From Bradyrhizobium sp. 141 (GTDB lineage: Bacteria > Pseudomonadota > Alphaproteobacteria > Rhizobiales > Xanthobacteraceae): 64,000 bases of DNA. Below, one piece after another: positions 28,739-39,176 of the stretch. Under the pieces are notes generated by a model, which saw only the letters and a program-made list of their open reading frames with translations, was not told where the DNA came from and did not search any database. Positions within the stretch are counted from its first letter, which is position 1. Every line of letters starts with the position of its first letter. A program made the translations under genes and the position numbers. The stretch covers positions 1-64,000 of the forward strand of contig NZ_JADPKR010000087.1 of NCBI RefSeq assembly GCF_023074055.1, given 5' to 3'.

Positions 28739-30070
28739 ATGACTGACGATCTCGTCCGCCGCGGCCTCTCGCGCCGCGGCCTGCTCCAGACCACCGCGGG
28801 CCTCATCGGCGGCTCGGTGCTGCCGGCGATGCCGGCCTTGGCCGAGGACAAGCCGATCGGCACCTATCCCGCGGGCGTTTCGGGTTCCACCGCCTTCATC
28901 GGCATCTCGGTGCCGCGCACGGGAACCTATGCCGTTCAGGGCGAGGACGAGCTCAAGGGCTATCAACTCGCGATCGAGCACATCAACAGCGGTCACGAGC
29001 TGATCAAGAAGATCTCGCCGAAGACCAGCAAAGGCGTGCTCGGCAAGGAGCTCAAGTTTGGCGTCGCTGATTCCGCAGCCAAACCGAACGAGGCCGTGCA
29101 GGCACAGCAACGCTTCATCAGCGAGAACAAGGCGATCATGATCACCGGCGGCACGTCGAGCGCGGTCGCGGTCGCGCTCAACAAGCTCGCCCAGCGCGAG
29201 AAGGTGATCTTCGTGTGCGGCATTTCCGGCTCGAACGACACCACCGGCAAGGACTGCGTCCGCTACGGCTTCCGCCAGAACTTCTTCGGCCAAACCGCCG
29301 CGGCGGCGATCGGCCCCGTCATGGTCAAGGAATTCGGCAAGGGCAAGAAGGCCGCGTATCTCACGCCGGACTACACGTACGGCCACACCGTCACCAAGTC
29401 GATGCAGGATTTCCTTGCGTCCGCCGGCTGGACCACCGTGACCAATCAGGTCGCGCCGCTCGGCGCGCCCGACTACTCCTCATATCTTCTGAACGTCGCG
29501 AATTCCGGCGCCGACGTGCTGATCAACGTCAACTGGGGCCACGACGCGGTGCTGTCGACCCAGCAGGCCAAGCAGTTCGGTGTCCTCGACAAGATGAAGC
29601 TGGTGGTCCCGTATCAGGTGCCGTTCATCGCGCGCGAGACCGGCGGCTTGATGCAGGGCGTCTACGCCGCCACCGACTATTGGTGGACGCTCGAGGACAA
29701 GTTCCCGCTGGCCAAGATGTTCAACGAGGCCTTCGAGAAGAAGTACGGTTACAAGCCGGAATGGGGTGCCGAGAATGCTTATGTCAGCTTCGCGCACTGG
29801 GCCCGCATGTGCGAGCAGGCCGGCAGCTTCAACCCGCCTGATGTGATCAAGGCCTATGAGAAAGGCGAGACGATCCCCTCGCTCGTCGGCGACGTGCATT
29901 ACCGTCCCGAGGACCACCAGTGCATCCGTCCTGTCGTGATCGTGAAGGGCAAGATGCAGAAGGACATGAAGAACAAGGAAGATTGGTACGACGTAGTCGA
30001 GATCGTCCCCGGTGAAAGCCTGATGCAAAAACCGGACGCCTTCGGCTGCCATCCGGGCGACTACAGCTGA
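28739..30070 (+). CDS. Tat-exported branched-chain amino acid-type ABC substrate-binding protein
   Basis: Periplasmic receptor of about 443 residues. The start at 28739 has GGAGGAAAC just upstream and is followed by LSRRGLLQTTAGLIGG, a twin-arginine signal, with cleavage near ALAED. The mature protein has the type I binding-protein fold: FIGISVPRTGTYAVQGEDELKG, TGGTSSAVAVALNKLA and TPDYTYGHTVTKSMQDF. A longer frame from 28601 has no Tat-compatible start. It heads the second transporter operon. Its substrate is unclear; LivJ-like proteins also take amides and aromatic acids. Confidence 0.88.
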   Translation: MTDDLVRRGLSRRGLLQTTAGLIGGSVLPAMPALAEDKPIGTYPAGVSGSTAFIGISVPRTGTYAVQGEDELKGYQLAIEHINSGHELIKKISPKTSKGVLGKELKFGVADSAAKPNEAVQAQQRFISENKAIMITGGTSSAVAVALNKLAQREKVIFVCGISGSNDTTGKDCVRYGFRQNFFGQTAAAAIGPVMVKEFGKGKKAAYLTPDYTYGHTVTKSMQDFLASAGWTTVTNQVAPLGAPDYSSYLLNVANSGADVLINVNWGHDAVLSTQQAKQFGVLDKMKLVVPYQVPFIARETGGLMQGVYAATDYWWTLEDKFPLAKMFNEAFEKKYGYKPEWGAENAYVSFAHWARMCEQAGSFNPPDVIKAYEKGETIPSLVGDVHYRPEDHQCIRPVVIVKGKMQKDMKNKEDWYDVVEIVPGESLMQKPDAFGCHPGDYS

Positions 30071-30086
30071 GCCCGCTCTAACCCCT

Positions 30087-30130
30087 GTGACGCCGCGGGC
30101 TGCCCTCTGCTCCTGCGGCGTCACCTTTTT
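30087..30130 (+). terminator. Rho-independent terminator or attenuator inside the ABC operon
   Basis: GTGACGCCGC at 30087-30096 pairs with GCGGCGTCAC at 30115-30124, extendable to 13 base pairs with G-T pairing, and is followed by TTTTT. It lies 16 bases after the binding-protein gene and 36 bases before the LivH-type gene. Partial stopping here would give more binding protein than membrane components. Confidence 0.75.
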
Positions 30131-30165
30131 GGCGCGCCGCGGCGCCTCGCAACAGTGACCCTTTC

Positions 30166-31041
30166 ATGATCAGTTGGCCCAACCTCGTTTCGCAGCTCTT
30201 CAACGGGCTGGCGCTCGGCGCGCTGCTCGCGCTGATCAGCTCCGGTCTGACCATCATCTACGGCACGCTCGGCGTGCTCAACCTCGCGCATGGCGCGATG
30301 TTCATGATCGGCGGCTATGCCGGCTTCGTCGCCTATCAGTATACGGAATCGTTCGTCCTCGCCGTCATCGCGGGGTCGCTGTTCGTGATGCTGCTCGGCG
30401 TGCTCATGGAGCGCGTCATCATCCGCCATTTCTATCATCGTCCGCACGAGGATCAGCTGCTGGTGACCTTCGGGCTCGGCATCTGTTTCGTCGAGCTCGT
30501 GCGTCTGATCTTCTCGAGCCAGTCGCAGCTGGTGCCGCCGCCCGCGCTGTTCCAGGGCATCACCAATCTCGGCTTCATGTTCTATCCGACCTATCGCCTC
30601 GCCGTGGTCGGCATCGTCGCGGTCGCGCTCGGCGCGCTGTTCATCATCCTCTACCGGACCCGGCTCGGCATGATCGTGCGCGCCGGCATCGAGGACTCCG
30701 TGATGGTCGATTCGCTCGGCATCAACGTCTACCGCGTCTTCATGGTCGTGTTCGGCATCGGCGCAATGGCCGCCGGCTTTGCCGGCATCATCAACGCGCC
30801 GGTGGTCTCGCTGACACCGGGCATCGGTGACGACATCCTGGTCCAGACCTTCGTGGTGGTGGTGATCGGCGGCGTCGGCTCATTCCCCGGCGCGATCCTC
30901 GGCGGGCTGATCGCCGGCGAGATCATCAGCGTCACCTCCATGTTCAACCCCGGTTATGCCTATGTGATGCTGTTTGCGGTCATGACGCTCGTACTCGTGG
31001 TGCGACCGCATGGCCTACTCGGCGTCCAGGGCCGCGAGTAA
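30166..31041 (+). CDS. ABC transporter permease, LivH type
   Basis: 291-residue inner-membrane permease. GTLGVLNLAHGAMFMIGGYAGF near residues 35-56 and VVVIGGVGSFPGAILGGLIAGE near the C terminus are LivH family segments; the rest is mostly hydrophobic. It follows the terminator-like hairpin and is 11 bases before the fused LivM-LivG gene. It works with that fusion protein and the LivF-type ATPase. Confidence 0.9.
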   Translation: MISWPNLVSQLFNGLALGALLALISSGLTIIYGTLGVLNLAHGAMFMIGGYAGFVAYQYTESFVLAVIAGSLFVMLLGVLMERVIIRHFYHRPHEDQLLVTFGLGICFVELVRLIFSSQSQLVPPPALFQGITNLGFMFYPTYRLAVVGIVAVALGALFIILYRTRLGMIVRAGIEDSVMVDSLGINVYRVFMVVFGIGAMAAGFAGIINAPVVSLTPGIGDDILVQTFVVVVIGGVGSFPGAILGGLIAGEIISVTSMFNPGYAYVMLFAVMTLVLVVRPHGLLGVQGRE

Positions 31042-31052
31042 GCGATTCCCCG

Positions 31053-32896
<1,844 letters not shown>

Positions 32897-32900
<4 letters not shown>

Positions 32901-33595
32901 GCCTGATCGAGGTCAACGGCCTGAACAGCTATTACGGGGACTCCCACATCCTGTTCGACGTCACCATGCACGTCGAGCGTCACGAGGTGGTGGCACTGCT
33001 CGGCCGCAACGGCGCCGGCAAGAGCACCACGCTGAAGAGCCTGATGGGCGTCGTGACCCCGCGCAGCGGCAGCGTGAAATTCGACGGCATCGACATCGCC
33101 GGACGCAGAAGCCACAAGATCGCGCGGGCGGGCATGCAGCTCGTGCACGAGGAGCGCCGCATCTTCGGCAGCCTGTCGGTGGAGGAGAACATCACCCTTG
33201 CAGGGATCACCGCGCCGAAACGCTGGCCGCTCGGCCGCATCTACGAGATGTTTCCCCGGCTGAAGGAGCGTCGTAACAACCGCGGCACCGAGCTCTCCGG
33301 CGGCGAGCAGCAGATGCTCGCGATCGCGCGGGCGCTGGTGCGCGATCCCAAAATCGTGCTGCTCGACGAGCCGTTCGAGGGCCTTGCGCCTGTGATCGTC
33401 CAGGATCTCGTCAAGGCCTGCCGCGAGCTGGCGGCCGCCGGGCAGACCATTGTGCTGGTGGAGCAGAATCTGGCGGCGACGCTGGCGCTGGCGGGCCGGA
33501 TCTACATCATCAACAACGGCCACATCGTGCATGAGGGGCCGGCGCTGGAGCTGAAAGCCCAGCCGGAACTGCTACAGCGCTATCTCGGCGTTTAG
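32897..33595 (+). CDS. ABC transporter ATP-binding protein, LivF type
   Basis: 232 residues. Walker A is GRNGAGKST, the signature LSGGEQQMLAIARAL, and Walker B VLLDEPFEGLAP, all standard for LivF. Start and preceding stop overlap by four bases. It completes the transporter at 28739-33595 and is followed by a palindromic repeat that may end the transcript. Confidence 0.93.
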
Positions 33596-33605
33596 ATGAT
33601 TTTTT

Positions 33606-33654
33606 GAGCATGATCTCTTCGGAAAACCGCTGCGCACTTTTCCGGATCATGCTC
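33606..33654. repeat. 49-base palindromic repeat (GGAAAACCGC type), copy 2
   Basis: Arms GAGCATGATC and GATCATGCTC with the shared interior GGAAAACCGCTGCGCAC and TTTTCCG. It is the same element as 23492-23540. It fills the 58-base gap between the convergent LivF-type and HIT genes and its right edge touches the HIT stop codon. Confidence 0.8.
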
Positions 33655-34079
33655 TAGCCAACAAGCGCCGCGACCATCCGTTTGGCGTGATCGGCGAGCA
33701 CGGCCATGTCTTCCTTGCGCGTCTGCGCCGGCAATAGCTCGATACCGGACCTGACCGGCATGACGTGCATGTGCAGGTGAAGAACCACCTGCCCGCTGGC
33801 CGGCTCGCTGAACTGCTGCAGGATGATGCCCTCGGCGTCGAACGCCCTCATCGCCGCAATCGCGATCCGCTTGGCGGTTCTCGCGACCGCGGCGAGATCG
33901 TCATCGGCGATATCCAGGATGCCGCGCGCCGGCGCCCGCGGAATGACCAGCGTGTGTCCGGGCGCACGTGGCATGATGTCGAGGAAGGCCAGGCTGCGAT
34001 CGTCCCTGAAGACCTCGAAGCAGGGAATCTCGCCGCGCAGGATCTTTGCGAAGACGTTCTGATCGTCGTAGGCCGTCAC
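33654..34079 (-). CDS. HIT family nucleotide hydrolase
   Basis: Small nucleotide-phosphate hydrolase or transferase, 141 residues from a GTG at 34079 with GGGAGGGG upstream. The histidine triad H101-x-H103-x-H105 is in VLHLHMHVMP, and FAKILRGEIPCFEVFRDD is the typical HIT N terminus. A longer frame to 34181 overlaps the prmC start and adds residues unlike the family. It is divergent from prmC. Confidence 0.92.
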   Translation of the reverse strand: MTAYDDQNVFAKILRGEIPCFEVFRDDRSLAFLDIMPRAPGHTLVIPRAPARGILDIADDDLAAVARTAKRIAIAAMRAFDAEGIILQQFSEPASGQVVLHLHMHVMPVRSGIELLPAQTRKEDMAVLADHAKRMVAALVG

Positions 34080-34171
34080 GGATCCCCTCCCTCGCTGCGA
34101 GGGCGCGATCAAACGCGCTCCTTTCCGTTGACGCAAGCAAGCCTGCCGATCTATCCACGATGGGGGGTAGG

Positions 34172-35068
34172 ATGGTTCCATTGACGACAGGCTTCGATCC
34201 CGGAAACAGCATAGAGAGTGCGCGTCGCGCCCTCACCGCGCGGCTGCAATCGGCCGGCATCGAGGTGCCCGCCCTCGATGCGCGCCTGCTCGTCGGCGCT
34301 GCCCTGGAGCTCGATCTGACCGGCCTGATGACGCAGGCGGCACGACAACTCACACCTGAGGAGACCGCGCGCCTCGAACGATATGCGCAGCGCCGGCTGG
34401 CACATGAGCCGGTCGCCCGCATTCTCGGCGCGCGGGACTTCTGGGGCATGCCGTTCCGGCTGTCCGAGGCGACGCTGGTGCCCCGGCCGGACACCGAGAC
34501 CGTCGTCGAGCTGGCGCTCGAGATTTTTCGCGGGCTCACGATATCGGGACAACGCCCTGGAATCGCGGATATCGGCGTCGGTTCGGGCGCCATCCTGCTC
34601 GCGCTGCTGCACGAAATTCCCGATGCGTTTGGCGTCGGCACCGATGTCAGCCTGACGGCGCTCAACACGGCACGCGACAATGCGGCGGCTCTCGGCCTCG
34701 CCGGCCGCGCCGGCTTCGTCGCCTGCTCCTACGCGTCGGCGCTCGGCGGCCCGTTCGACCTCATCGTGTCGAACCCGCCCTATATTCCCTCGGCCGAAAT
34801 TCCGACATTGAGCATCGAGGTGCGCGAGCACGATCCGCATTTGGCGCTCGACGGCGGCAATGACGGGTATGACGCCTACCGCGCCCTGATTCCGCAGGCG
34901 AGCGAGCGTCTCGCCCCCGGCGGAGCGCTGATCGTCGAGGCCGGCCAGGGCCAGGCGAGAAATATTGAAACCCTTATGGCGGCCGCGGGGTTAACGGTAG
35001 ACAGGCCACCCAAGGCCGACCTTGCGGGCATTCCCCGGGCCGTTTCGGCCCGAAAAATGCCCCCATAA
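34172..35068 (+). CDS. prmC: PrmC, release-factor glutamine methyltransferase
   Basis: Methylates the GGQ glutamine of release factors. 298 residues from the ATG at 34172, preceded by a G-rich ribosome site; another ATG at 34160 is in frame. Key motifs: PVARILGARDFWGMPF, ATLVPRPDTETVVE, the SAM loop IADIGVGSGAILLAL and the catalytic NPPY in DLIVSNPPYIPSAEI. It is separated from prfA by the MarR, alphaCTD-like, transporter and HIT genes. Confidence 0.95.
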   Translation: MVPLTTGFDPGNSIESARRALTARLQSAGIEVPALDARLLVGAALELDLTGLMTQAARQLTPEETARLERYAQRRLAHEPVARILGARDFWGMPFRLSEATLVPRPDTETVVELALEIFRGLTISGQRPGIADIGVGSGAILLALLHEIPDAFGVGTDVSLTALNTARDNAAALGLAGRAGFVACSYASALGGPFDLIVSNPPYIPSAEIPTLSIEVREHDPHLALDGGNDGYDAYRALIPQASERLAPGGALIVEAGQGQARNIETLMAAAGLTVDRPPKADLAGIPRAVSARKMPP

Positions 35069-35527
35069 AAGCCGGATTGGCTTGCAAATAGCTCTTGGAA
35101 TATCCCTTGGGAACGACTACGTTTCGGTCAACACATCGGTGCCGGCCCCGTAGACCTACGGGCGAAAGCCGGGCTCTCGGGCGAGAGCTTTACTGATAAA
35201 GGTTCCAAGCCGCAGGTCCTGTGAAGCGCGATAGCCAGTGGAGCTGCGCTGCTCTCCGACCGCAAAGTGAACGAAAGCCTGATATTGCGCTTGAAGACTT
35301 ACGCAACACCGCTGGGCTTGTTTCGGCAAGCAAAATGAATGGGTTCGCTGGCGATCAGTGCTGGCGGGTGGGGAACGCGTCCTTGTTGAACGCGACGGTC
35401 GACGAACATCGGCAGGGATCAATCCGCTTGCGCGCAGTGCGCGCGAGCGATGTGAGCCGCTGTCACCGGGTCACTCCTGGCAATCTGTAATGCGTGCAAC
35501 GTTTAGGGCTGGAATTAAAGGCAGGAC
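35069..35527. other. 459-base gap before DUF4167 with tandem hairpins
   Basis: No convincing gene in either strand; two open frames (35221-35490 plus, 35156-35422 minus) overlap each other, lack ribosome sites and look random. Two adjacent stem-loops occur: CCCGTA-GACC-TACGGG at 35147-35162 and GCTCTC-GGGC-GAGAGC at 35173-35188. The region could be a long structured leader for the DUF4167 gene or a small RNA. I cannot match it to tmRNA, 6S, RNase P or SRP RNA. Confidence 0.4.
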
Positions 35528-36295
35528 ATGAGAAACGGTCAGAACAAGCAGCGGATGCGCAACCGCAACAACAATAACAACAACAACAACAATAACCGGC
35601 GCAGCCAGAACCCGATGACCCGGGTCTACGAGTCCAACGGACCCGACATCAAGATCCGCGGCACCGCCTCGCACATCGCTGAAAAGTATCTCCAGCTCGC
35701 GCGAGACGCGCGCTCCTCCGGTGACCCCGTTGCGGCCGAGAACTACTACCAGCATGCCGAGCATTATTTCCGCCTGATCGCCGCGGCCCAGGAACAGTTC
35801 CGCCAGAATCAGCAGCCACGCGGTGACGAACCGGTCAGCAGCAACAGCGACGACGGCGAAGACGACGGCGAGAATTTCTCGAATTTCGGCCAGGAACCGG
35901 GCTTCGTCCCGCAGCCGCCGCAGCAGTCTTTCGTGCGCGACCGCGACGGCCAGCGCGATCATCAGCAACGCGACAACCAGCAGCCGTTCCAGCGTGACAA
36001 CCAGCAGCCGCGCGAGCACCGCGAGCGCGATCATCGTCCGCAGCCGCAATATCAGCCGCAGCCGCTGCCCGCGAACCAGCCGCAACCCGTCATCGCCGAT
36101 GCCGGCAGCGTCGATCGCCTGCCGTCCTTCATCACCGGCGCGCAGCCGCAAGTGAATGCCGGCGCGAATGGCGGCGAGGGCGGCGCCGGCGGTGGCGAAC
36201 GCTATCCGCGCCGGCGGCGCCGGCCGCATGGTCCGCGCCCCGAGCGCGAGGCAGCTCCGGCCGCCTCGAGCGACGATCTCGCGTCCGGCGAGTAA
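35528..36295 (+). CDS. DUF4167 domain protein with asparagine-rich N terminus
   Basis: 255 residues. The N terminus is MRNGQNKQRMRNR followed by a run of ten asparagines encoded mostly by AAC. The DUF4167 domain spans about 24-100 (QNPMTRVYESNGPDIKIRG, AEKYLQLARDA, AAENYYQHAEHYFRLI). The remainder is low-complexity and rich in Gln, Arg, Pro and Asp, with repeated DNQQPFQRDNQQPREH. Composition suggests an RNA-binding or disordered protein; the function of the family is unknown to me. It is followed by a strong terminator. Confidence 0.9.
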   Translation: MRNGQNKQRMRNRNNNNNNNNNNRRSQNPMTRVYESNGPDIKIRGTASHIAEKYLQLARDARSSGDPVAAENYYQHAEHYFRLIAAAQEQFRQNQQPRGDEPVSSNSDDGEDDGENFSNFGQEPGFVPQPPQQSFVRDRDGQRDHQQRDNQQPFQRDNQQPREHRERDHRPQPQYQPQPLPANQPQPVIADAGSVDRLPSFITGAQPQVNAGANGGEGGAGGGERYPRRRRRPHGPRPEREAAPAASSDDLASGE

Positions 36296-36319
36296 GCCTG
36301 TTCTGGACCTCCGATCTGA

Positions 36320-36350
36320 AATCGTCCCGGCCTCGCCGGGACGATTTTTT
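36320..36350. terminator. Terminator after the DUF4167 gene
   Basis: AATCGTCCCGGC-CTC-GCCGGGACGATT, a 12-base-pair stem with a three-base loop followed by TTTT. It ends the DUF4167 transcript; the stop codon of the convergent methyltransferase begins at its edge. Confidence 0.9.
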
Positions 36351-37093
36351 CAGCTGCGCGTCACCGTCGAGGACGGCACCAGCACCGGCTTCGCGAGCGA
36401 GGGAATGAGCCGCGCCCGTTCGCGCTTGGCGGGGATCGCGCGGTAGACCTGCTTGGTGGCCTCCACGATGTGCACGCCGGCAAAGGGCAGCGACAGCGCC
36501 GCGCCGGCGCGCTCCCACATCTGCGCCGACTTCAGCACCCAACCGCCGGCATAGGGCGGCATGAACAGCGCTTCGCCCCAGGCAGTCGGCGTAAACCAGG
36601 TCTGGCGCAACAGATCGGTGATCTGCGAGCGCGAATAGGGCCGGCCGTGACCGAACGGCGTGCTGTCGGTGCGGGTCCACACCCCGCGCCGGTTCGGGAT
36701 CACCGCGATCACGCGCCCGGACGGCGACAGCACGCGCCACACCTCGCGCAGCAGCGCCGCCGGATCGTCCGACATCTCCAGCGCGTGGACCAGCAGGATG
36801 CGGTCGACCGCGGCGTCGGGAAGCGGCAGCGAGAATTCGTCGACCAGCGAGGCCAGCGCCGGCCGTCCCGTCGGCCATTTTAGGACGCCCTGGGCCGCCG
36901 GCATGAAGGCGATGCAGCGCTCGGAATCTTCCCGGAACAACCCCAGATAGGGCGTGGGATAGCCAAGGCCGAGCACACGCTGGCCGTCGGCACGCGGCCA
37001 GCGCTCCCGGATGCCGCGATTGATCATTTGTCGCGCCACAATCCCGAGGCGGCGGGAATAGAACTCGCGGAGGTCGACGACATCGATGGTCAT
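36350..37093 (-). CDS. Class I SAM-dependent methyltransferase
   Basis: 247 residues. The core has RVLGLGYPTPYLG as a divergent motif I and DRILLVHALEMSDDPAALLREVWRVLSPSGRVIAVIPNR as motifs II-III, the Methyltransf_11 pattern. The N terminus DLREFYSRRLGIVARQMI is typical of a rhizobial group. It is divergent from gloB, with about 108 bases between. Its substrate is unknown. Confidence 0.85.
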   Translation of the reverse strand: MTIDVVDLREFYSRRLGIVARQMINRGIRERWPRADGQRVLGLGYPTPYLGLFREDSERCIAFMPAAQGVLKWPTGRPALASLVDEFSLPLPDAAVDRILLVHALEMSDDPAALLREVWRVLSPSGRVIAVIPNRRGVWTRTDSTPFGHGRPYSRSQITDLLRQTWFTPTAWGEALFMPPYAGGWVLKSAQMWERAGAALSLPFAGVHIVEATKQVYRAIPAKRERARLIPSLAKPVLVPSSTVTRS

Positions 37094-37201
37094 GACGGCA
37101 ATGTAACATGCGCAAGGCCGGCGCCGCGCGCGGAATATTGCATTGCCTGCGCGACGTTAACGCCATATTTGTCTGGCGGGGCTGAGCGCGATGGAGATGA
37201 T

Positions 37202-37969
37202 ATGGCCGCCGAAATTCGTACTTTCACCTGTTTAAACGATAATTTCGGCTATCTGATCCACGATGTGGAAACCAAGGCGACGGCGTCCATCGACGCGCCT
37301 GAGGCCGGCCCCATTGTGAAGGCGCTGGAGCGCGAGGGCTGGCAGCTCACCGACATCCTGATCACCCATCATCACGGCGACCATGTCGGCGGGGTCGCCG
37401 AACTCAAGCGCAAATACAATTGCCGCGTCGTCGCGCCGCACGACAAGACCACTGAGATCGCGAACGTCGATCTGCGTGTCGCCAATGCCGACGTGGTCAA
37501 GATCGGCAACCTGCTGGCGCGTGTGATCGAGACGCCCGGCCATACGCTCGACCACATCTCCTACGTGTTCGACACCGAGAAGACGGTCTTCGCCGCCGAC
37601 ACGCTGTTCTCGATCGGCTGCGGGCGCGTGTTCGAGGGCACCTATCCGATGATGTGGGATTCGCTTCTGAAGCTGCGTGCCCTGCCCGACGACTTCAAGC
37701 TCTATTGCGGCCACGAATACACGGCCTCCAACGTCAAGTTCGCGCTTACCGTCGATCCCGACAATGCGGCGCTCCAGGCGCGCGCGGCGGAGGTGGCGAA
37801 ACTCCGGGCCGAGAATAAACCGACCATTCCCACACTGCTGGGTGACGAGAAGCGGGCAAACGTGTTCCTCCGCGCGGACGAACCGTCGGTCGCGGCCAGG
37901 CTGCACATGAAGGGCGCGGATGCCGCCGCGGTGTTCGGCGAGCTACGCGAGCGCAAGAACAAGTCCTGA
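37202..37969 (+). CDS. gloB: Hydroxyacylglutathione hydrolase (glyoxalase II)
   Basis: Second step of methylglyoxal detoxification: splits S-lactoylglutathione to lactate and glutathione. 255 residues. Metal-binding THHHGDHVGG, then ETPGHTLDHISY and FAADTLFSIGCGRVFEG, and the glutathione-binding CGHEYTASN are all present. I used the ATG at 37202 with GGAG upstream; the longer frame from 37028 is noise. It is 23 bases from the cupin gene, so a shared transcript is likely. Confidence 0.96.
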   Translation: MAAEIRTFTCLNDNFGYLIHDVETKATASIDAPEAGPIVKALEREGWQLTDILITHHHGDHVGGVAELKRKYNCRVVAPHDKTTEIANVDLRVANADVVKIGNLLARVIETPGHTLDHISYVFDTEKTVFAADTLFSIGCGRVFEGTYPMMWDSLLKLRALPDDFKLYCGHEYTASNVKFALTVDPDNAALQARAAEVAKLRAENKPTIPTLLGDEKRANVFLRADEPSVAARLHMKGADAAAVFGELRERKNKS

Positions 37970-37992
37970 AGAACAAGTCTTGACGAGGATCG

Positions 37993-38415
37993 ATGCCGAC
38001 CGCAGCCGAGATCATCGCGCGCCTCGAACTCCGCCCGCATCCTGAAGGCGGGCATTACCGCGAGACGTTCCGCGACCAGACCACGGACACCAACGGCCGG
38101 TCGCGCTCGACCTCGATCTATTTCCTGCTCGCACGCGGCGAGCGTTCGCACTGGCATCGCGTCGACGCGGTCGAGACGTGGCACTATTACGCCGGCAGCT
38201 CGCTGACGCTGCGCATCGCCCATGACGGTTGCTCGCAGCATGTGGTGCGCCTCGGCACCGATCTTGCGAATGGCGACAGGCCCCAGGCGATCGTGCCGGC
38301 GCAGGCCTGGCAATCCGCCGAGACGTCGGGCGAGTGGACGCTGGTCGGCTGCACTGTCGCTCCGGCGTTCGAGTTCGCAGGCTTTGAACTCGCACCTCAG
38401 GACTGGGAGCCCTGA
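37993..38415 (+). CDS. Cupin-fold DUF985 protein
   Basis: 140 residues. Motifs LELRPHPEGGHYRETFRD, STSIYFLL and SHWHRVDAVETWHYYAG place it in the DUF985 (cupin_5) family, a single beta-barrel domain. No enzymatic role is established for most members. It follows gloB closely. Confidence 0.9.
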   Translation: MPTAAEIIARLELRPHPEGGHYRETFRDQTTDTNGRSRSTSIYFLLARGERSHWHRVDAVETWHYYAGSSLTLRIAHDGCSQHVVRLGTDLANGDRPQAIVPAQAWQSAETSGEWTLVGCTVAPAFEFAGFELAPQDWEP

Positions 38416-38491
38416 AGCTGCGATCCGGAATCGGGTGGGTCCCATTTGTCTTCCGCACTAGGACAGCGCTTCCAGTGAACAGGAGCGCACG

Positions 38492-39175
38492 ATGCACGGA
38501 ACACTCGGTCCCGCCGCCGTCCAGATCGACCCGGCCATTCTGTATTTTGGAACACCCGTCGTCCTGATCGGAACGATCAATGACGACGGCTCTCACAATC
38601 TCGCGCCGATGTCATCGGCATGGTGGGTTGGGTGGCGCTGCATGCTCGGACTCGCGCGCAATTCCAAGACCACCGAGAACATGATTCGCACCGGCGAATG
38701 CGTGCTCAATCTGCCGTCGGCAGATCTCGTTGCCGCCGTCGATCGCCTCGCGCGCACCACCGGATCGAACCCGGTGCCATCGGGAAAACTCTATCGCGGT
38801 TATCGGTACGAAAAGGACAAGTTCAGCCTCTGCGGATTGACGGCGCTGGCAGGCGAAACGGTCGGCGCGCCGCGTGCAACTGAATGTCCGGTGCAAATGG
38901 AAGCCAAGGTCGCATATGTGCATGAGATGGCGCAGGACGATGCTGTCTGGCGCGGCAATCTCGCCGCAATCGAGGTTCGCATCACCCGCGTGCACGCGCA
39001 CCCCGCCATCATGATGAGTGGGGCGAGCAACCGCATCGATCCCGATAAATGGCGACCGCTCATCCTCAGCTTCCAGGAATTCTATGGCCTGATGCCGCAG
39101 CGCCTGCAGCGTTCCGAGCTCGGACAGATTCCGGAGGCGATGTACCGGCCACCAGGGTGGCAGCCGGCGCTTTAG
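38492..39175 (+). CDS. Flavin reductase-like (FMN-binding split barrel) protein
   Basis: 227 residues. The segments PVVLIGTINDDGSHNLAPMSSAWWVG and GECVLNLPSADL fit the flavin reductase-like / flavoredoxin family that binds FMN noncovalently. It is about 76 bases after the cupin gene and 1 base before the end of the convergent EamA gene. The partner and substrate are unknown. Confidence 0.82.
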   Translation: MHGTLGPAAVQIDPAILYFGTPVVLIGTINDDGSHNLAPMSSAWWVGWRCMLGLARNSKTTENMIRTGECVLNLPSADLVAAVDRLARTTGSNPVPSGKLYRGYRYEKDKFSLCGLTALAGETVGAPRATECPVQMEAKVAYVHEMAQDDAVWRGNLAAIEVRITRVHAHPAIMMSGASNRIDPDKWRPLILSFQEFYGLMPQRLQRSELGQIPEAMYRPPGWQPAL

Positions 39176-39176
39176 C

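Noticed and set aside
35156..35490. Two overlapping open frames in the gap before DUF4167
   Set aside because: Neither has a ribosome site, a domain or good composition, and they overlap on opposite strands.
35069..35527. tmRNA, 6S RNA, RNase P RNA or SRP RNA
   Set aside because: I saw none of the signature segments I know for these RNAs.
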